Origin: Datnioides undecimradiatus
Taxonomy: Eukaryota; Chordata; Actinopteri; Lobotiformes; Datnioididae
Reading direction: 5' to 3'
Assembly: GCA_008933995.1 (NCBI GenBank)
Contig: WARS01000014.1
Location: forward strand, 7,425,192-7,489,191
DNA length: 64,000 bases
The position numbers were made by a program, and so were the translations under genes. Below, one piece after another: positions 24,701 to 38,527 of the stretch (its first letter is position 1; each line of letters begins with the position of its first letter). The notes under the pieces are model-generated. The model had not been told where the DNA came from. It saw nothing but the letters and a program-made list of their open reading frames with translations, and ran no database searches.

Positions 24701-27070
24701 AGATGATTTGAAATCTCTGGATAAATCAGTTCCTAATTAATTTAGCTTAACTCACCAATCACATGACCTCCTGTTGAAGTAAGTGTGCTGTTCAAGGACA
24801 CTGCAGAGTTCCCTTCCATCACCAAATTGACACAAAGTGCTTATGCCGATTTTTTTTTTTTTTTTCCCAAGGAAGGAAGCGGTGTCCTTGTGTAGGAAGT
24901 GCAAAATCACCAAGAGTGAATATATGGCACTGGAATCGGCCTCTCAAGAACTGCAGCCCAAAGTGGAGAGAGATTTAATGACACGAGAGGGAACGCCAGA
25001 CAAGTTGGCAATAAAATGGAGAGACAGTTTTGGTGACAGGAGGGGGGCAGTCAGCAGCCAGAACCCTGCTGAGGAAGATGCAGCTGGATCTTATACCCCG
25101 TCCCAGAGTATGGAAGGCTTTTAATTTTAAATTACAAACAGATGGAGAACATGACTTTGTAATAACGAACGTTATATTCTGCAGATAGAAGTAATTATAA
25201 CAATTCAATTTGGTGCTGAATTCATCTTGTAGGTGCTGTTTTTAATCCATCAGTATTATGTTGTGAGGAGAGAAGAGGACACAGGCAGGAGTGCTCGTCT
25301 GAGAAATGACAACAATCAGCCCATCGTCCATCTCCAGCAATGCTCTTTTCATGGCTGGAGCAGGCAGCAAAGTCGGGGCCGACCCCCCCCCTCCATCAGT
25401 GAAAACGTAAGACAGCTGGCAGAGGCCGAAGAAGACAATTGGATACAGCGTTCAGAGATGCCAGAGGTATCACATGACCTCTAGTTCGGCCTGTGGCCAC
25501 TACAGTAAACTCACCACACATGCAGCTTGGCAGTCCCTCCTGGGGGCGCGGGTCACGTGATGCTCTGACGCCGACCTCGTCTGCCAATATCAGCTGAACC
25601 TGCACGGGTGATGAAGATGAAGTAAATGTAACTGACCTGACAAACGTTGCCTAGCCTTATTCCCACTTCATTCCTTTTTTCCTATTTAATCGTTTCATTG
25701 TTCTTCCTCATTCCTGCACGCGAGTGGCTCCAGGTTCCGCGCAAACCAGGAACCTCAGCTCCAAGCTAGAAATGAAGACTCATGCTCAGAGTGCCTGAAG
25801 GTCCATCATGAACAGTCACGTGGTCAAAGAGGAACGGACTGTTCACATGTTACTGTCGTGTGCTGCCTTTGTGCAGCCATTCAGATGACACTGTTCAGAC
25901 TGTCTGTGTCCTCCTGTCCAAAACTTGTTTCTTGGATCTTGAATGGAAGCAGCATTGGCACTTCAAACCTAAATAAGTTGGGTTACAGGATGAAATATGA
26001 CAGGAAGAGGAAGCCACAGCAGACATTGGGTGCAGTTGGCTTTGGGTGCTATCGGAGGGTGCCCCATTGCACCTGTAACCATGTCCAACTGTGATGTCTG
26101 GACATTGTGCAGTACACCAGAGGTCTGCACTATCAAGCGGGGGTTGCTCTAAGTTCAGGTTTAGCCTGTGGGTTCACCTCTTACCGGGTAAGTCGCCATG
26201 GTGACCTACATGGTTTGGGCACGTAGGGCGTGGGCAACAAACACAGCCCCTCCTGGCTAAGTTGGGAAAACCGAAGTTGACTGTCACGCGACTGTCACTT
26301 GCTTCTTAGCTACAGGGCTGTGCACGTCACTGCAGCGAGGAGGACGTCAACATAAACGAGCATTCCTCTGTGTGTTAAGTGACTCTGGTTAACCGTGGCT
26401 GGCTTAAAATCGTTGCTTTCCTGAAATTGTTACCGTTTATGTGTGTAAAGTGGAATAAACTAATGGAACCCCAATCCCTCCACCACTTCTCGGCGCTGTC
26501 AGGAATGTTATTATTGGAACCAGCAGTGATTTGAGGAACACAACAAATAAACCATAAACTGTCCATCAATAGCAATTTGACGTGCGAAGCGTCACGTTTG
26601 CGCGGCGACAGATTTAAAGCATCGATTCACATTGTTGAACTGGTTTGCTGAAAGAAGACGGTTTCTTTAGAAAATAAGAAAATAAGTCTCAATTTATCCG
26701 TGTCACGGGTTATTATAGTAAATAACAACGTGTAAATAATTACTAACAAACGTTTGTTGACTTGGTGTTGACTCTTTGTGGTGTTTGTTATAAGAAAGGC
26801 AAGCATCATCTCATTTTCCTTCTATCTACCTCTACACTCACTCACACACACACACTCTCTCTGTGCGTATACGTGTGTGTGTGTGTTTGTGTGTCCTGAC
26901 CTGCTTTGTTCCCCAGGATTAGCTGTGTTATGATCAGCAGACTTACGTCACAGCGTGACAAGTCAAGCCACATCTGTGGGCGAGTGTGCGAGTCTGTGTG
27001 TCCTGACCTGTTTTGTTCCTCTGAGTTAAGCATGTGACGACCGGCAAGATGACACCTTCCTCTACGGATC

Positions 27071-27075
<5 letters not shown>

Positions 27076-27101
<26 letters not shown>
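27076..27101. repeat. (TG)n microsatellite
   Basis: About 13 units; further TG-rich sequence lies upstream at 26872-26893. Confidence 0.95.
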
Positions 27102-27710
27102 CTGATGTGTGTGTCTGGCGTTTTATTTTAAAGCATCGCTTTAACGTCTTGTCAGCTTCCCATCTCTCCGATGACCCCCTTCCCCCCACTTTACTCTTTT
27201 CTTCCTCTTTCTCCACGCAGGTGGTCAAATATCATGGCGGCACTGCAAAACGAGCACCCCACCTCCTCGCCCTGCACGCACGCGTCTCCTCTTCTTGCCT
27301 TCACGCCTGGCTGGGAATATTTTAGAACTCACTGTGTCGGGGAGAAAGTCAAGATGAGACAGGACTCCCCCCCTGTCTTCCCCCCTGCTCCTCGTGTTGC
27401 CCTGTAGGTGCCGAGCACTTTGGTAATCCACTGTTCCACTAATCGGAATGATTGCTACCCTCGTCCTCCCTCTCGTATGCTCTGCATGCCGTCGCCAATG
27501 AAACGCACCCGGAGCGCCGATGACTCAGGTTGATGCCAGTTCGGAGCTGAGAATAATGGCTTTGTCTCTGTAGCTGTCGTCGGCGTGTGCACGCGTGCGT
27601 GCGTGAGAGAGATGTGTGGGTGTGTGCATGTGTGCCTTTGTGTTTGCATGTGTGCGACTGCATGGGCTTTTTTTTGAAAAAAAAACAGTGTTGAAGGCCC
27701 TGAATTCAAG

Positions 27711-27738
27711 TGTGCGTGTGTGTGTGTGTGTGTGTGTA
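27711..27738. repeat. (TG)n microsatellite
   Basis: TGTGCG followed by eleven TG units. Confidence 0.95.
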
Positions 27739-28559
27739 CATTTAAAGGTGTCGCGCGTTACTCCTGCTACTGCAGTCGCAGCAGCAATAAAATCTATATT
27801 CAGTTCATCAGCACGCACAGCAGAAGCAACAAGAGGCATTTCGACTGAATTTGGAATCAAATCTGTGTTTTTCGCATCAGTGGGATCAGTGTGTGGGAAT
27901 GCGTGTGTGGTGCTGTGTGACCGTCAGTGTGGAGTCGGTGGCTCAAAGGTTAGAAAAACATTTCCAAATACCCCAGACTGCTGCTTTTACAGTCGCGCAG
28001 GCCAGTAATTACCTGAAAATCTCCGTGTTTCAGCGTTTTACCAGACTCTCGTGTTTTCCCGTTCAAAGTTCACCGGACTGAGCTAACAGCGTGTGCTCGG
28101 ACTCAGACCTGTTGGCCTGATATTTGGGGCGACGCAGCTTTCCCCACTCGTGCTGGAGATCTCAGAATCATGAACCTAAACGGCCGTTTCATCGTGACGA
28201 GTGTGTGTTATGTGTGCGGTTTTTACAGTCAACCGGGGGTTAAACTGACCGCAGCTGACTAGCTTTCAAGCCGGGATGCTGATTTGAACACAGCTTCCCT
28301 ATTTGCTGGTGGTAGGCTTCCAGAATATAAATTAGGCATAACGGTTCGTCACAGCATGTACTGTATAACAGACAGACCGGGGCCCCGCTGTTCTAAATTG
28401 GTGCGTGTGATGCATTCATGTTCGTTACGGTCGCGAGAGTTTCGGGCTGCATTAGCAGACAATGTGTGGTTGGCTAACTTGACTGTGCCGTTACTCTTTG
28501 CGGTGAATTCTGCTGAGACTGCGGTGCTGCGGTCTGCAGTATCATCTCACTCAGGGTGT

Positions 28560-28815
28560 CACCCCTTCAGTGCCGCGCTCTACTCCTGCTGTGTAACCCG
28601 TTTTCCTGTTTCCTGTGCAAGCTGCCCTGTATATATGGTTCATATTGTCCTGTCTGTATCAGCCTTATTGCTTCCCTTCTCTTGTTTACATCTTGGTTTA
28701 TCACATTTATTCTATTTATCTGTTGTTTTTTGATGCCTCATTCTTCTGCTTTGCAAGTTTCCCCTTTGTGGGACGAATAAAGGATTACCATAAATGATCT
28801 TATCTCTTATTCTGT
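28560..28815 (+). mobile_element. 3' tail of a fish interspersed repeat
   Basis: The sequence GTTTCCCCTTTGTGGGACGA, then ATAAAGGATTACC and TATCTCTTATTCT, is the very common tail (TTTCCCC..TGTGGGACTAATAAAGGATTATCTTATC) seen at the 3' ends of dispersed fish repeats. The T-rich segment upstream (28620-28740) probably belongs to it. The left boundary is uncertain. Confidence 0.5.
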
Positions 28816-30900
28816 CTGTGTTTGGAGCATGCAAACAATTTCAGTGAATGCTTGTGTCTGATCTAGGTTTCTATGAACCACGCTGTATAAACAAGAAAAA
28901 CAGTTTTTACAAAGCTGACTGACAGACTGACTGTCCCCCCAAACTGCTTTCAAAATCTAAATTAATCTCCAGTTCATCTTCCCATAGGGACTACTGTCAT
29001 TCATTATGTAAAGGTCATTATAACATCAACGGGGCACTAGTGTCAAGACAACGCGTCGCCATAGCGACAAGGGTCTCTCGTAACCCTCCGTATGCAAAGA
29101 AAATGGATGATGGAGAGGTTAGAGACACGGGAAAGACGCAGTGAAAAAGTGTTCATCATTAGCCTGAAACGAATTATTTGTGCGGGAAAATTGGGTCATT
29201 ACAACAGCGGGGAGCAGATTCTAGTTAAGCATTTTAAAATCACCACAGGAGACGCTGATAATGCTATGATTAGTGATTAGAGGTAAATTCATATACACAG
29301 AGACAGAATGACGTGAGGCTGTCTAAGCTTTGACGGATCTGAGCGGCGACAACCCCGTCTTTGACCCTGACCTGTAACGTGACGCCAGTAAACCAGATTA
29401 ATTAAAACCTGCTGCAGGATCTGGATTAAGTGAGGTTGTAAAGTCCAGCATCAGGACAGATCTCTACAGCTCAGGTCATTTTATACATTTCTAAAATTTC
29501 TAGTCTTATACCAGCGTATGTTTTTTGAAAGCTCCATATAAGGATGGTCAGAGGGTAAATTAGAGGGTGAACATTTAAGGAAAGATGTTGGGGGATCTGG
29601 ATTCTCTACGAAGCCTTTTCCAAGTTTTAGGACAAAGACGAGGGGGTTATAAAAGAACTACAAAATCAAAATGCAAGTGACATTTGATGATTTCTGTACC
29701 AAGAAAACCTTTTTTTATCGTAATATCAACTTTATTAATTAGTGTGAGATGTTCTCACCTGATCTGTGGAGATGTGTGCAGCTGACCGAGCTGTAGCAGT
29801 TTTGTGTATTACCATCACAGCCTGCTGTCTCAGTCCTGTGGACGCAGGGAACACAATACGTGGATTCATTCATGTGGTCTGGCTGGTTGGGCAGTTGTGA
29901 CAGTCGCCCAAGCCATGTCGAATGCAAGTAAAACACCCAAGCGGGAAGACCAACAGGCATCGTTTGGATGATCCGGGTACAGTTTTGCGTTGCAGCAGAG
30001 GAGAGAGAGCTGTTAGCATCGTCCCGCTGTTGTAGGGGAGGCAAACGGAAACAAATCGAACATAGTGATATACGTTAATGGTGAAAACAACAGATCCCTA
30101 TGCATGCTGGGTTTTTGCCACTATATTAAACTTGCACGTTGTTCACCTAAATGGGGCTGAATGAGAACATGTGACCTCTGGACCTCTGTGTGCTGGCACT
30201 GTCCTTGTAAAAGACAGAAAAGCTTTTAATGTCCAGTCTGTAAAAACAAGAGCAAGTTCAGGTGAAAACCAGGGATTCCATCTGTTTCTGTTCTAAAAAA
30301 CAGCATGATTGTGATTGTGCGCTGTCAACATAAATATATATTTTCGATATCTATATCAATCTAGCTGTCTCTCTCTCTCTGTATATGAATGCTGCATGTA
30401 TTTCACACTGCAGCCCTTAAACCCTCAAGGTGGGGGACCTTGAGGACGTTTTTCTTTTCATTGTGTATTCACTGTGCGTGTCCTCACTCATTAACCTGAC
30501 AGCATCTATATTAACCACATTTTACGGTGGTTTTCAGACATCAAAACAAAAGAACCAATCAATGCAAATAAAAGGAATGCATTTTAACCAATTAGCATAC
30601 TGCATTTTATTCACTGTTTATTCCAAGTTGAACATCTGCAAATCCACACGGCACCGCTGTCCAACGCTCACTTGTTTCATTGCAAGTGACTAAGAATCGG
30701 CCTGTTAGTGCACTTTGCATTGACAGAATAAAATATAAAAACGTCCTTCTAATATTATGTTCCAGGATTTTTATTTAAATTATTCTAAGCACTCTGAACT
30801 GCCGTGTTCCTTTGGCAGCCTTTGAAAGGTTAAATAATAAGGGTTGTACTGGGTTGAGTTCTTTCTTTTAGCCTTAATACAGTGTGTCAGATGTGTCAGA

Positions 30901-30951
30901 CCCAGGGTTCAAACCTTGGCTGTGGTTCTCTCTGTGTGAATGCTAACGTTC
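30901..30951 (+). mobile_element. SINE relic (B-box and following segment)
   Basis: CCAGGGTTCAAACCTTGGCT followed by GTGGTTCTCTCTGTGTGAATGC parallels the B-box plus downstream conserved part of tRNA-derived fish SINEs (…GGGTTCGAACCC..CTTTCTGTGTGGAGTTTGC). It is diverged and short; the A-box half is not recognisable. Confidence 0.4.
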
Positions 30952-33900
30952 CTTCAGCTGCTTCTGGGTCAAAGATGTGTGTCACTATGACGCCGAAAAC
31001 AAGGAAGAAGAAAGCCAGCATTTGGGGGTGGGGCTCTCCACGGCAGATTAACTGGAGAAACAGGGGGAAACTTGGGCAGATGACAAAGTGGCTAAGTAGA
31101 TGTGGCGTCAGTGGGCACCCATGACACAGAAAGGGTATTGCTCACTGGGCAGCTGAGACAACAAGGAGATGGGCAGCATGACATCAGCAGAGCATGAGTT
31201 TCTTCAAGGGGCACCAGAAAGAAAGTTAAACAAGAAAATTGGATTATTAGGAAAACAGACGTGCTAAGTGTATGATATGTACCTGCAGGCATGATTTTTA
31301 TAACTGGTTAACTTGCTAACACAGCTACAGCCCTAATTTTAAAAAGGGGTGTGTAGGGATGATGTGTTAAATCAAGATTTTGGTTTTATTTATTATGTGC
31401 CGCGTGAAACTATGCTTACATATACATCAGCGTTTCTTCTGTCTGTCTCTGCATTTCAAAACCCTTCAAGTTCAGGTTTGTATCCACTGTAAACATACGT
31501 GGTCTGTGCCAATGGGTTGAAATAGTAACATTTGAAGGCAGACGTCTGTAGTAACCATGTTAACTGATACTGCCCTGTAGAGCTCATACAAAATGTTTGT
31601 ATGTTCTTAAATTACTGATCAATTGTTCGGCAGTAAGAGGGCAGTTGTATCCCCTGTGGGGTTAGAGAGTACGCTACACAGGGTTTTCAGTCATGACTTT
31701 ATGATAACTTGAGGAGGAAGCTCTGCTCTGCTACTGAGTAACAGTCTAAGCAACTGTGCATGTGAGGGAGAGAAAGCGAGAGCGTGCGTGGGAAACACAG
31801 GAAAGAATAGATGAAAGCATCAAAAGCATGCATGTTAGGGACATGAGAAGACTGTAATTACCTTTCTATCACATCAGACTGGGCCTGAAAGCAGGCGGGG
31901 GGCTGAAAGTTGTTTCAGTGGTCTGCTGTGGTGCTGGGTCTTCCTGGGACCATTGGTTGGTGGACATCCGGTCTCTGCTCTTCCAGGAACGCCTGAACAC
32001 AAAGCAGTCACAACGGAACAGCATTCAGGAATTATGTTCTAAGGAATATAATGCACATATGTGACATTAGCGTTAGCGCCTCACCACATTGTGTCATTTC
32101 TGGTCTCGCCGTAGTCTGACTGAGGAGATAACTTGGAAGGACTGGGAGTGGTATAACCAGCTATAACTTATAATAAAATATATGTATTTTTACGTTGTAT
32201 ATAACGTTATAACGCTGAGGGAGAAGAATCTCGAGAGGGTCAACCTTCTCGAGGGGGCCCCACTCGCTGCTCGGGAAGCTCCTATGGGTAACTGACCGCC
32301 CCCCGCTAAGGAACAGAAACAGGAGTGGACAGGATTGTAAGCCTGGCATCTTTTTATAGCTATCAGCTCATTCTACAAATCAAATCATCAAAACTCAGTT
32401 GGATCACAAATACATAACAGCACAAAGTATATATATAGAATATTCAGTGACGCTTAAGATGAAAGCAAAACTCCTTGTTCCTGAGAAGTGAGCCATGGGT
32501 CGCAGTTAGGTTGTAAGAAGCACATCAACTAATGATGAGGTTCTGTGGCTGGACAGCAAGCTGGACTGCAGACCGCTGCGCGCTTTTACGCACGGCTCTT
32601 TCCACCGTTCTCAATATGAAAATGCACAAAACAGAATAACTGGACAACAGGTCTGTGGGTGTATTCTGAGGAATTCCTTACATCTCAAGTTCATTTTGTG
32701 ATGAGCCTTGAAGCTAAACGCACTAAATGTTTCGGAATCCGTTCTGGACACCAGGAGCCTGGCTTCAGCAACAAAACTCAACAGAGGGCCGCGCACAGAG
32801 GAGCGTCCACCTCCACCTGTGCGTCTTTACGGCCGAGGCTGACGGTTTCTGTTCATCGGTTGATCATTTCACAGTGGGAAATCACGCGGTGAAAGTCTGT
32901 TTTCGCCAAATCAGTGGGGTTTGTTTGTTTTTTACCAACAGGCCTGATGACATGCTGTGAACCAACCTTTAAATTAAAGAAGTCAGGGCTTAAAAGAAGT
33001 GAATTAATGAATAAAAACGCTCATAAATGTTTAAGTTGTCTTACCTGCGGGGTAAATGTCCAGCTCAGGGGCTACTTTCATCCTGGATGATCCCTGGTCT
33101 CCCGGGGGCTGCTTCCAAGCTCTTCGGTTTTCCAAAACAGTCGAGGGATCCAGTCGTTTTTCGTTTTTCATTAAGATGCAAACGATTCATCCAGCGCTTT
33201 AATCCCTGTCTCTCTCCGCAGTTTGGGTCTGCGGCACGTCAACTTGTGTCCAAGTCCAAGTGTAACGTGAGAAACCAGAATGATCCGCAGCCTTCCACAC
33301 ACCACCTCTGTCGGGTCATCGTTCTGTTTCGGTGTCACGTACTAACACGTCTGCGCGCGTGCGTGCCGTTTTGCATTCTTGTCTTATATATTCATCTAAA
33401 CACACAGTGGACATGCTCCACACGCTCCTGTGAAGTTTTTGAATTATTAAGACAACAAAGTAAATGTCGGCCTTGCTTTGATCTGGCATGTGATCTGTCA
33501 TGTGATCTTTCCGCGGGACGCGCATGAACGCTCAGGGCCGCGGCGCGCTGGGGGAGTCACGGGCCACGAAGAGTTAGAAACCGTTAGATCTAACTGTTAG
33601 AAGCTCGAACACTCGGGAGAGGGGCGGGGAAGAATATGAAAGGCTGTGGGCGAGCCGTGGAGCTGTGTCGAAACCGCCATCAGAGACAACGTGGCACCAC
33701 AGAGACACACACTGATTAACTTTTAGATTTTATCCGCTTCTCCTCTCATTCGGACGGTCGGGAGCCACTTTTGGATAGATCTAGTTCTGTTGAAGCTGAG
33801 CCACATTATCTTGATTTGTGTTGCTGATCTAACTCAGTCCCCAGATGAGTTGAGTTTAGTATGAGCGCCACATTAAAACGCACAGCGGCAGTTTGGGCCT

Positions 33901-36859
33901 TCAGGGCGCTGTTTCTCTGCGCGTTTTCTGGTTTTTCGTGTGCACGGGAATGCGGCAGTTTGATACTTTGATACTTGCAAGAGCAGCTTGGATAATCGCA
34001 CGTCAATCAAAATCAAGACGTGTCCCGCTTAACTACCGCACATTTTGAAATCGCTGCCGCTGTGCGTGCCTCCTGTCAGACTTTGGTGGAGACCTGAGTG
34101 CAAATGAGAGGCAGAATACCGGAGAGTCATTACTTGAACGCATCACCCGGCGGTGATTATCAGTAAAATAGGAGAGACTTGCAGCGCGCACACACGTGAA
34201 CGCACGCTTCGCGACTCGGCAGCCGGCAACGCACGCGCTCTGCTTTCTAGAAAACAGGTGGAACGATAATTAGAGTGGAGGAGGTGATGTCTGAGAGCTG
34301 CCACCGGCTGCGAGACACAGAGAGGTGCGGAGAGCTCCGGCCTGCTCTCGGCAGCAGGATCAGCACCTTGGAGAGCGCCGCGGTGCACAGTCCTGTTACC
34401 GTCCACTGCTGCTGCTGCGGTCTCATTAAAGGCGGCTGTGCTCTAAGTTATATACGAGTCGTTCGTCCAGGGGTCCAGTGACAGGGCCCTCTTCACACTT
34501 CACACAGACTCTAGGATTTGTTACACAGTACCCACCAGCCCCTCATCTGCTAATCGTAGGGGGGGCCTGGCCCAGCACCGCCTGTGCACGTCTCCACACA
34601 GTCTAACAGCAAACCACAAAGTTCCTCTGTGCAGAGACAAAGGAGGTGGATAACCCCACTGCCACTCAAATGGAGACATGCCCTTCGACAAAGACTGGAG
34701 TGAACTGTCAGCACATCCTGCCCAGAACAGTTGGGAACTCCGGGTGGAGTGATCTGACGGAGCGAGGCACTGTAGCATCATCTCCAACTCCTGGTTCATT
34801 ACTTAGACACAAACTTAGACACAAACCCAGGCCGATGATGAAATCCACAGACAGGTTGGACCCGGGGCATCGTGGAACAGGAACAGGATGGAGGAAACGA
34901 GGAGGGAGACGGCTGACGTGTGCTGGGAGAGCTGTCACACCTCTGCACACCTGCACTCTGGAGGGCAGGGACCTGGGAAACGAACTCCCTGGAGAGCAGA
35001 TACAGGTAATTAACTGGCAGGTAATGAAGCACATGAAGTAATGTATTCAATACTCAGTAAACCATCTTTGCACGATTCATTACTACAGGATCCCCCAGTC
35101 TCATCTCCAGTGACTCAGCATTATCTACTATAACACCCTCCAATAGGGATTATTAGGGAAGTACCAGCTTTAAAGTGGTTCTTGATTCGTTCCTCGGTCA
35201 TTTATTAATGAACTTATCATAAACGAATCATTAGCAACTCCGTTTAACCCAACTTTTATTTTTACTTTCCCATTTAAAAGCTCCTAATAACTTGACGTAA
35301 GCCTTCATGTGCAAATGTGACGCCGGCTACAATTAATAGCCGAACTGTCTGTGGATGGATTTCTCTGTTCCAGCTTGTAATAACAGCTGACCGCCACACT
35401 GTGTGTTTTCTCAACACCACAGCACGTCCCGACGTCTCTGCCGTCAAACTGCGCTGCCCCCCGTCTTCTTTAGCGAGGTGTCCCTGCTTGCAGCAAAAGG
35501 CGCTCCATCTGGTCAGGAATTGAGAATAGAAATGAGACTTCCACATGGCAGTTTTTACTTCTACAGTTCTGAAGCTTCACTTCATGGACTCTAAAGTTGT
35601 GAAGTTACTCCCTCTTCACTTAACTCCATCAAGCTCAGCAGCACCGCCTCCTGAACCGAAAGGTTTTGTGTGCAGGTTCAGCTGAAGTGCTGTGCTGCAG
35701 ACAAATGTCCCCCTTTCTGCGTCATGTGGAATGAGCTCTGTGGACATTTCACGTTGAAAAGTCTTCATTATGTTCATGCCTCACCTGTAATGGTCCTGCA
35801 CTGTCCGGCACGTCGCCGGAGTGGAGGAGTCGCCTCCTGTCGATCACACGTCGAAGGAGACAAAGGATGTTTTTCTCTCTGGTGAAGCAGCCAAACAAGC
35901 CGAAAACTCTGCAAAGAAACAACAAAGTTCCTGTGCAACCACCACCACCAGGAGCAGTTCGGCGTCCTCAGCAGTTTATGAATATCAGGTGTGCCAGCTG
36001 AGTGCACAGCTGCATCGGTTTGGCTGATGATGTCACAGGCCTGCACTTGATAGAACATCAACACATGTTTAAGACCCAACGCTATCACACATTTCAAGTA
36101 TTTCAGTGATTTTGAATACAAAGACTTAGCCTAAGACAACAAAAGTGAAAGTTGAGAGAGCAGCAGCGCACATGACCTGCAGCTTTAAGAGCAGTGAGGC
36201 AACAGGTGCAACACCCACCTTCCCCCTCGCCCTCCTAAATCCACAAAGGAGAGCGCGTGAATGCATCGTTTCAGCCGTACCTGTAGCTATGTCACTGGCT
36301 GATCAAACGCTACCTTGTATACCTTGCTGTACCTTGTATTTCTCTGCAGTTTTAAGAGTTACACCATTAATGTGTGACATGTGTTCGCTCCGGTGTGATC
36401 AGTTTGCTGCCGGTGCTGTTACAGCTCATAATATGCACAGAAATACCATTTAAAGCCACAGGGCAGTATTATAATCCGTCCACTCTGCACTGTTGTTCAC
36501 CTGCTCGGCTTGTTATTGATTGCCGCAAAATGTTAAACATCAGTGCGATTAATAAGGTGTGAGCAGGCCGGCTGAATAGTTTCCATTAATGCTGAAATTA
36601 AACTTTACAGCCACCGTCTTTTAAACCTGAGGTGGATCATCGCAGTTCGGTACGACCTGACCAGTGATTTGTCTTGTCTTGTCTTACAGCCTTGGACTTG
36701 TTTGACTCTCGCCACAGTAACCTGAGACCGTCAAGGTTAACATTTCACACTTGTTTGTGAGTCGCACATGTGTATTTCAGCCCCATCTCTGATATTAAAC
36801 TTCTGCTGTACACACAGTATCAGTCTAATAATAGTTATTTAACTCTCAAACACTAAATC

Positions 36860-37190
36860 AGAAGCTCAATAAACTTGTATCAACATTAATGAAATTCTTT
36901 GGGGACGTACGCGGTCGCCCAACATGACTGTCCAGCAGCAGCAGCGGCGGCGGCGGTGGCAGCGGGGACGGGCGGCGCCGTAATGAAGCCGAAATGCCAA
37001 GCAAATGTCATAAAGCTGAAATATCACACACGGGGTTGAATTGGAGTTAATTATGAAAACAAACAGCCATGTGATCAAAGATGGAGTGTGATCTATTAGA
37101 GCGAGGGGCGGTGCTGGTCCCAGGAGTGGGGGCGAGAGACCTGCAGTTTATTAATATGGATGAGGCTCGTTCCCGCTCTGAAGTTCTAAT
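36860..37190. other. Possible conserved non-coding element with (CAG)n(CGG)n core
   Basis: AT-rich flanks with TTAAT, ATTAATG, TTAATTATG and TTATTAATATGGATGAGG cores surround a GC-rich trinucleotide run (CAG then CGG, about 36933-36980). No protein-coding signal is seen in either strand. The word content resembles vertebrate conserved non-coding elements, but that is a judgement from texture only. Confidence 0.3.
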
Positions 37191-38318
37191 TCAGTCTCAT
37201 TTACACACACACACAAACAGGCCCCCCTCTCATCTCTTTGTCAGTTCGGTTCCTTTCAAAGATTATTTTCCTCCCTCTTCCTCTGTTTTCCCACGAGGAG
37301 CCCCAGAACAGCTGTACAACAGTTTATTATATCAACGATGAAGACATTAATTTGCTCAAAGAGACAGAATGAGAGGGAGAGGAGGAGGAGGGGCGACAGA
37401 TAGCGTGGTTCTCTTAATGATTCTCTAATCCATCAGCTCTTCATCAGCCCGTTCCTTTCTCTTTCCCAACTTCCATTCGGTCTTTGTCGCACAAAGAAAA
37501 TACCACGTGTAGTTTAAACAGACAACCTAAAGGGCTCATTTGGCATTGCTAAGCATTCATACGGAAGATGAAACATTAAATTGAGTTTTAAATGGGTCTT
37601 TTCTCTGATTTGGGGTCGTGTAAGGCACTTTTCAGCAGTCGGTGTACCTACAGTGGACGCTGTCAGCCCATTTGGAGAAGCCCTGGCGCAGGAAGCTGCT
37701 GCAAACAATGTGCTGCAGTGAAGTCGATAGCGAGGTGCAGCCTCTGACATCAGTTTAAGTGTGTGTTTCAATTACTTTCACCTTTACCTCGCTCTTGGCC
37801 AGTTGTTTCCTGAAAAGTAGAGCGTCCATACTCCTCCACATAAGCCAACTCAAACAGCTGACTGGTTGCTTCCAATAGAATCAGAACTGGCCCTTTAAGT
37901 GGCATTACACTCGACCTGAAGGGGACATGAATGTCTGCAGCAAATTTAATGACAGTCCATACAACGGCTGTCGACATATTTCACTAAGAACTGTCAACCT
38001 CACGAAGGAAAAGTCAGAAATCGCCAAAGTGCGGTAAGGCTCATCCTCTGGAGACCACGAATGACTGCGCAAAAGCATGGCAGCGTGGACAGTTAGCAGC
38101 TAACGTGGTTTTGCAGTATTGCAGTTTGCTCAGTTGTAATCAGAAAGTGAGTAAGCCCTACACTACGGTAATGGATGGATACACACAAAGTCACACACAC
38201 TCACTCACACACACGTGCACGCTTTGTCACACAGAGCAGAGTTGAGGGAGACAAATCACCTCTCTGGCCCTTCACAGCAGGAGACAGCTCTTTGACAGAG
38301 GAACAGAAATCGTCACAC

Positions 38319-38319
<1 letters not shown>

Positions 38320-38359
<40 letters not shown>
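38320..38359. repeat. (AC)n microsatellite
   Basis: About 20 uninterrupted AC units; another CA-rich stretch precedes it at 38191-38215. Confidence 0.97.
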
Positions 38360-38361
<2 letters not shown>

Positions 38362-38503
38362 GCCCCTCACGAGACTCCTGGGCAGGGAGACTAGCGACAA
38401 GCTGTCATTGCGCCCGTGTGTGTCGGTGAGAGGGAAGCTCTTCTTAATTAGCAAGCTATCCTGATGACAACAGACTAGGGTCAAACTGTGCTGGGCTGCT
38501 CCG

Positions 38504-38527
38504 AGTGTGTGTGTGTGTGTGTGTGTT
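38504..38527. repeat. (GT)n microsatellite
   Basis: Eleven to twelve GT units, opposite in orientation to the AC array about 150 bp upstream. Confidence 0.95.

Larger units (their letters stand above)
10389..28559. other. Non-coding stretch, no gene recognised
   Basis: It holds microsatellites (10769, 27076, 27711), the polypyrimidine tract at 18.5-18.8 kb, a run of eleven G at 19245-19255, purine-rich stretches at about 11.82-11.90 and 23.39-23.52 kb, and a diverged duplication at 26.9-27.05 kb. A GC-richer patch with many CpG lies at about 12.53-12.78 kb. No exon of a known protein was recognised on either strand. Confidence 0.55.

Noticed and set aside
33027-33527. 166-codon open frame on the plus strand
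   Set aside because: No recognisable domain, biased mixed composition, no matching splice partners; most likely chance in GC-richer DNA.
34143-34480. CpG-rich promoter of an unknown gene
   Set aside because: CpG density is raised, but no first exon with a plausible coding continuation was found; kept only as a remark.
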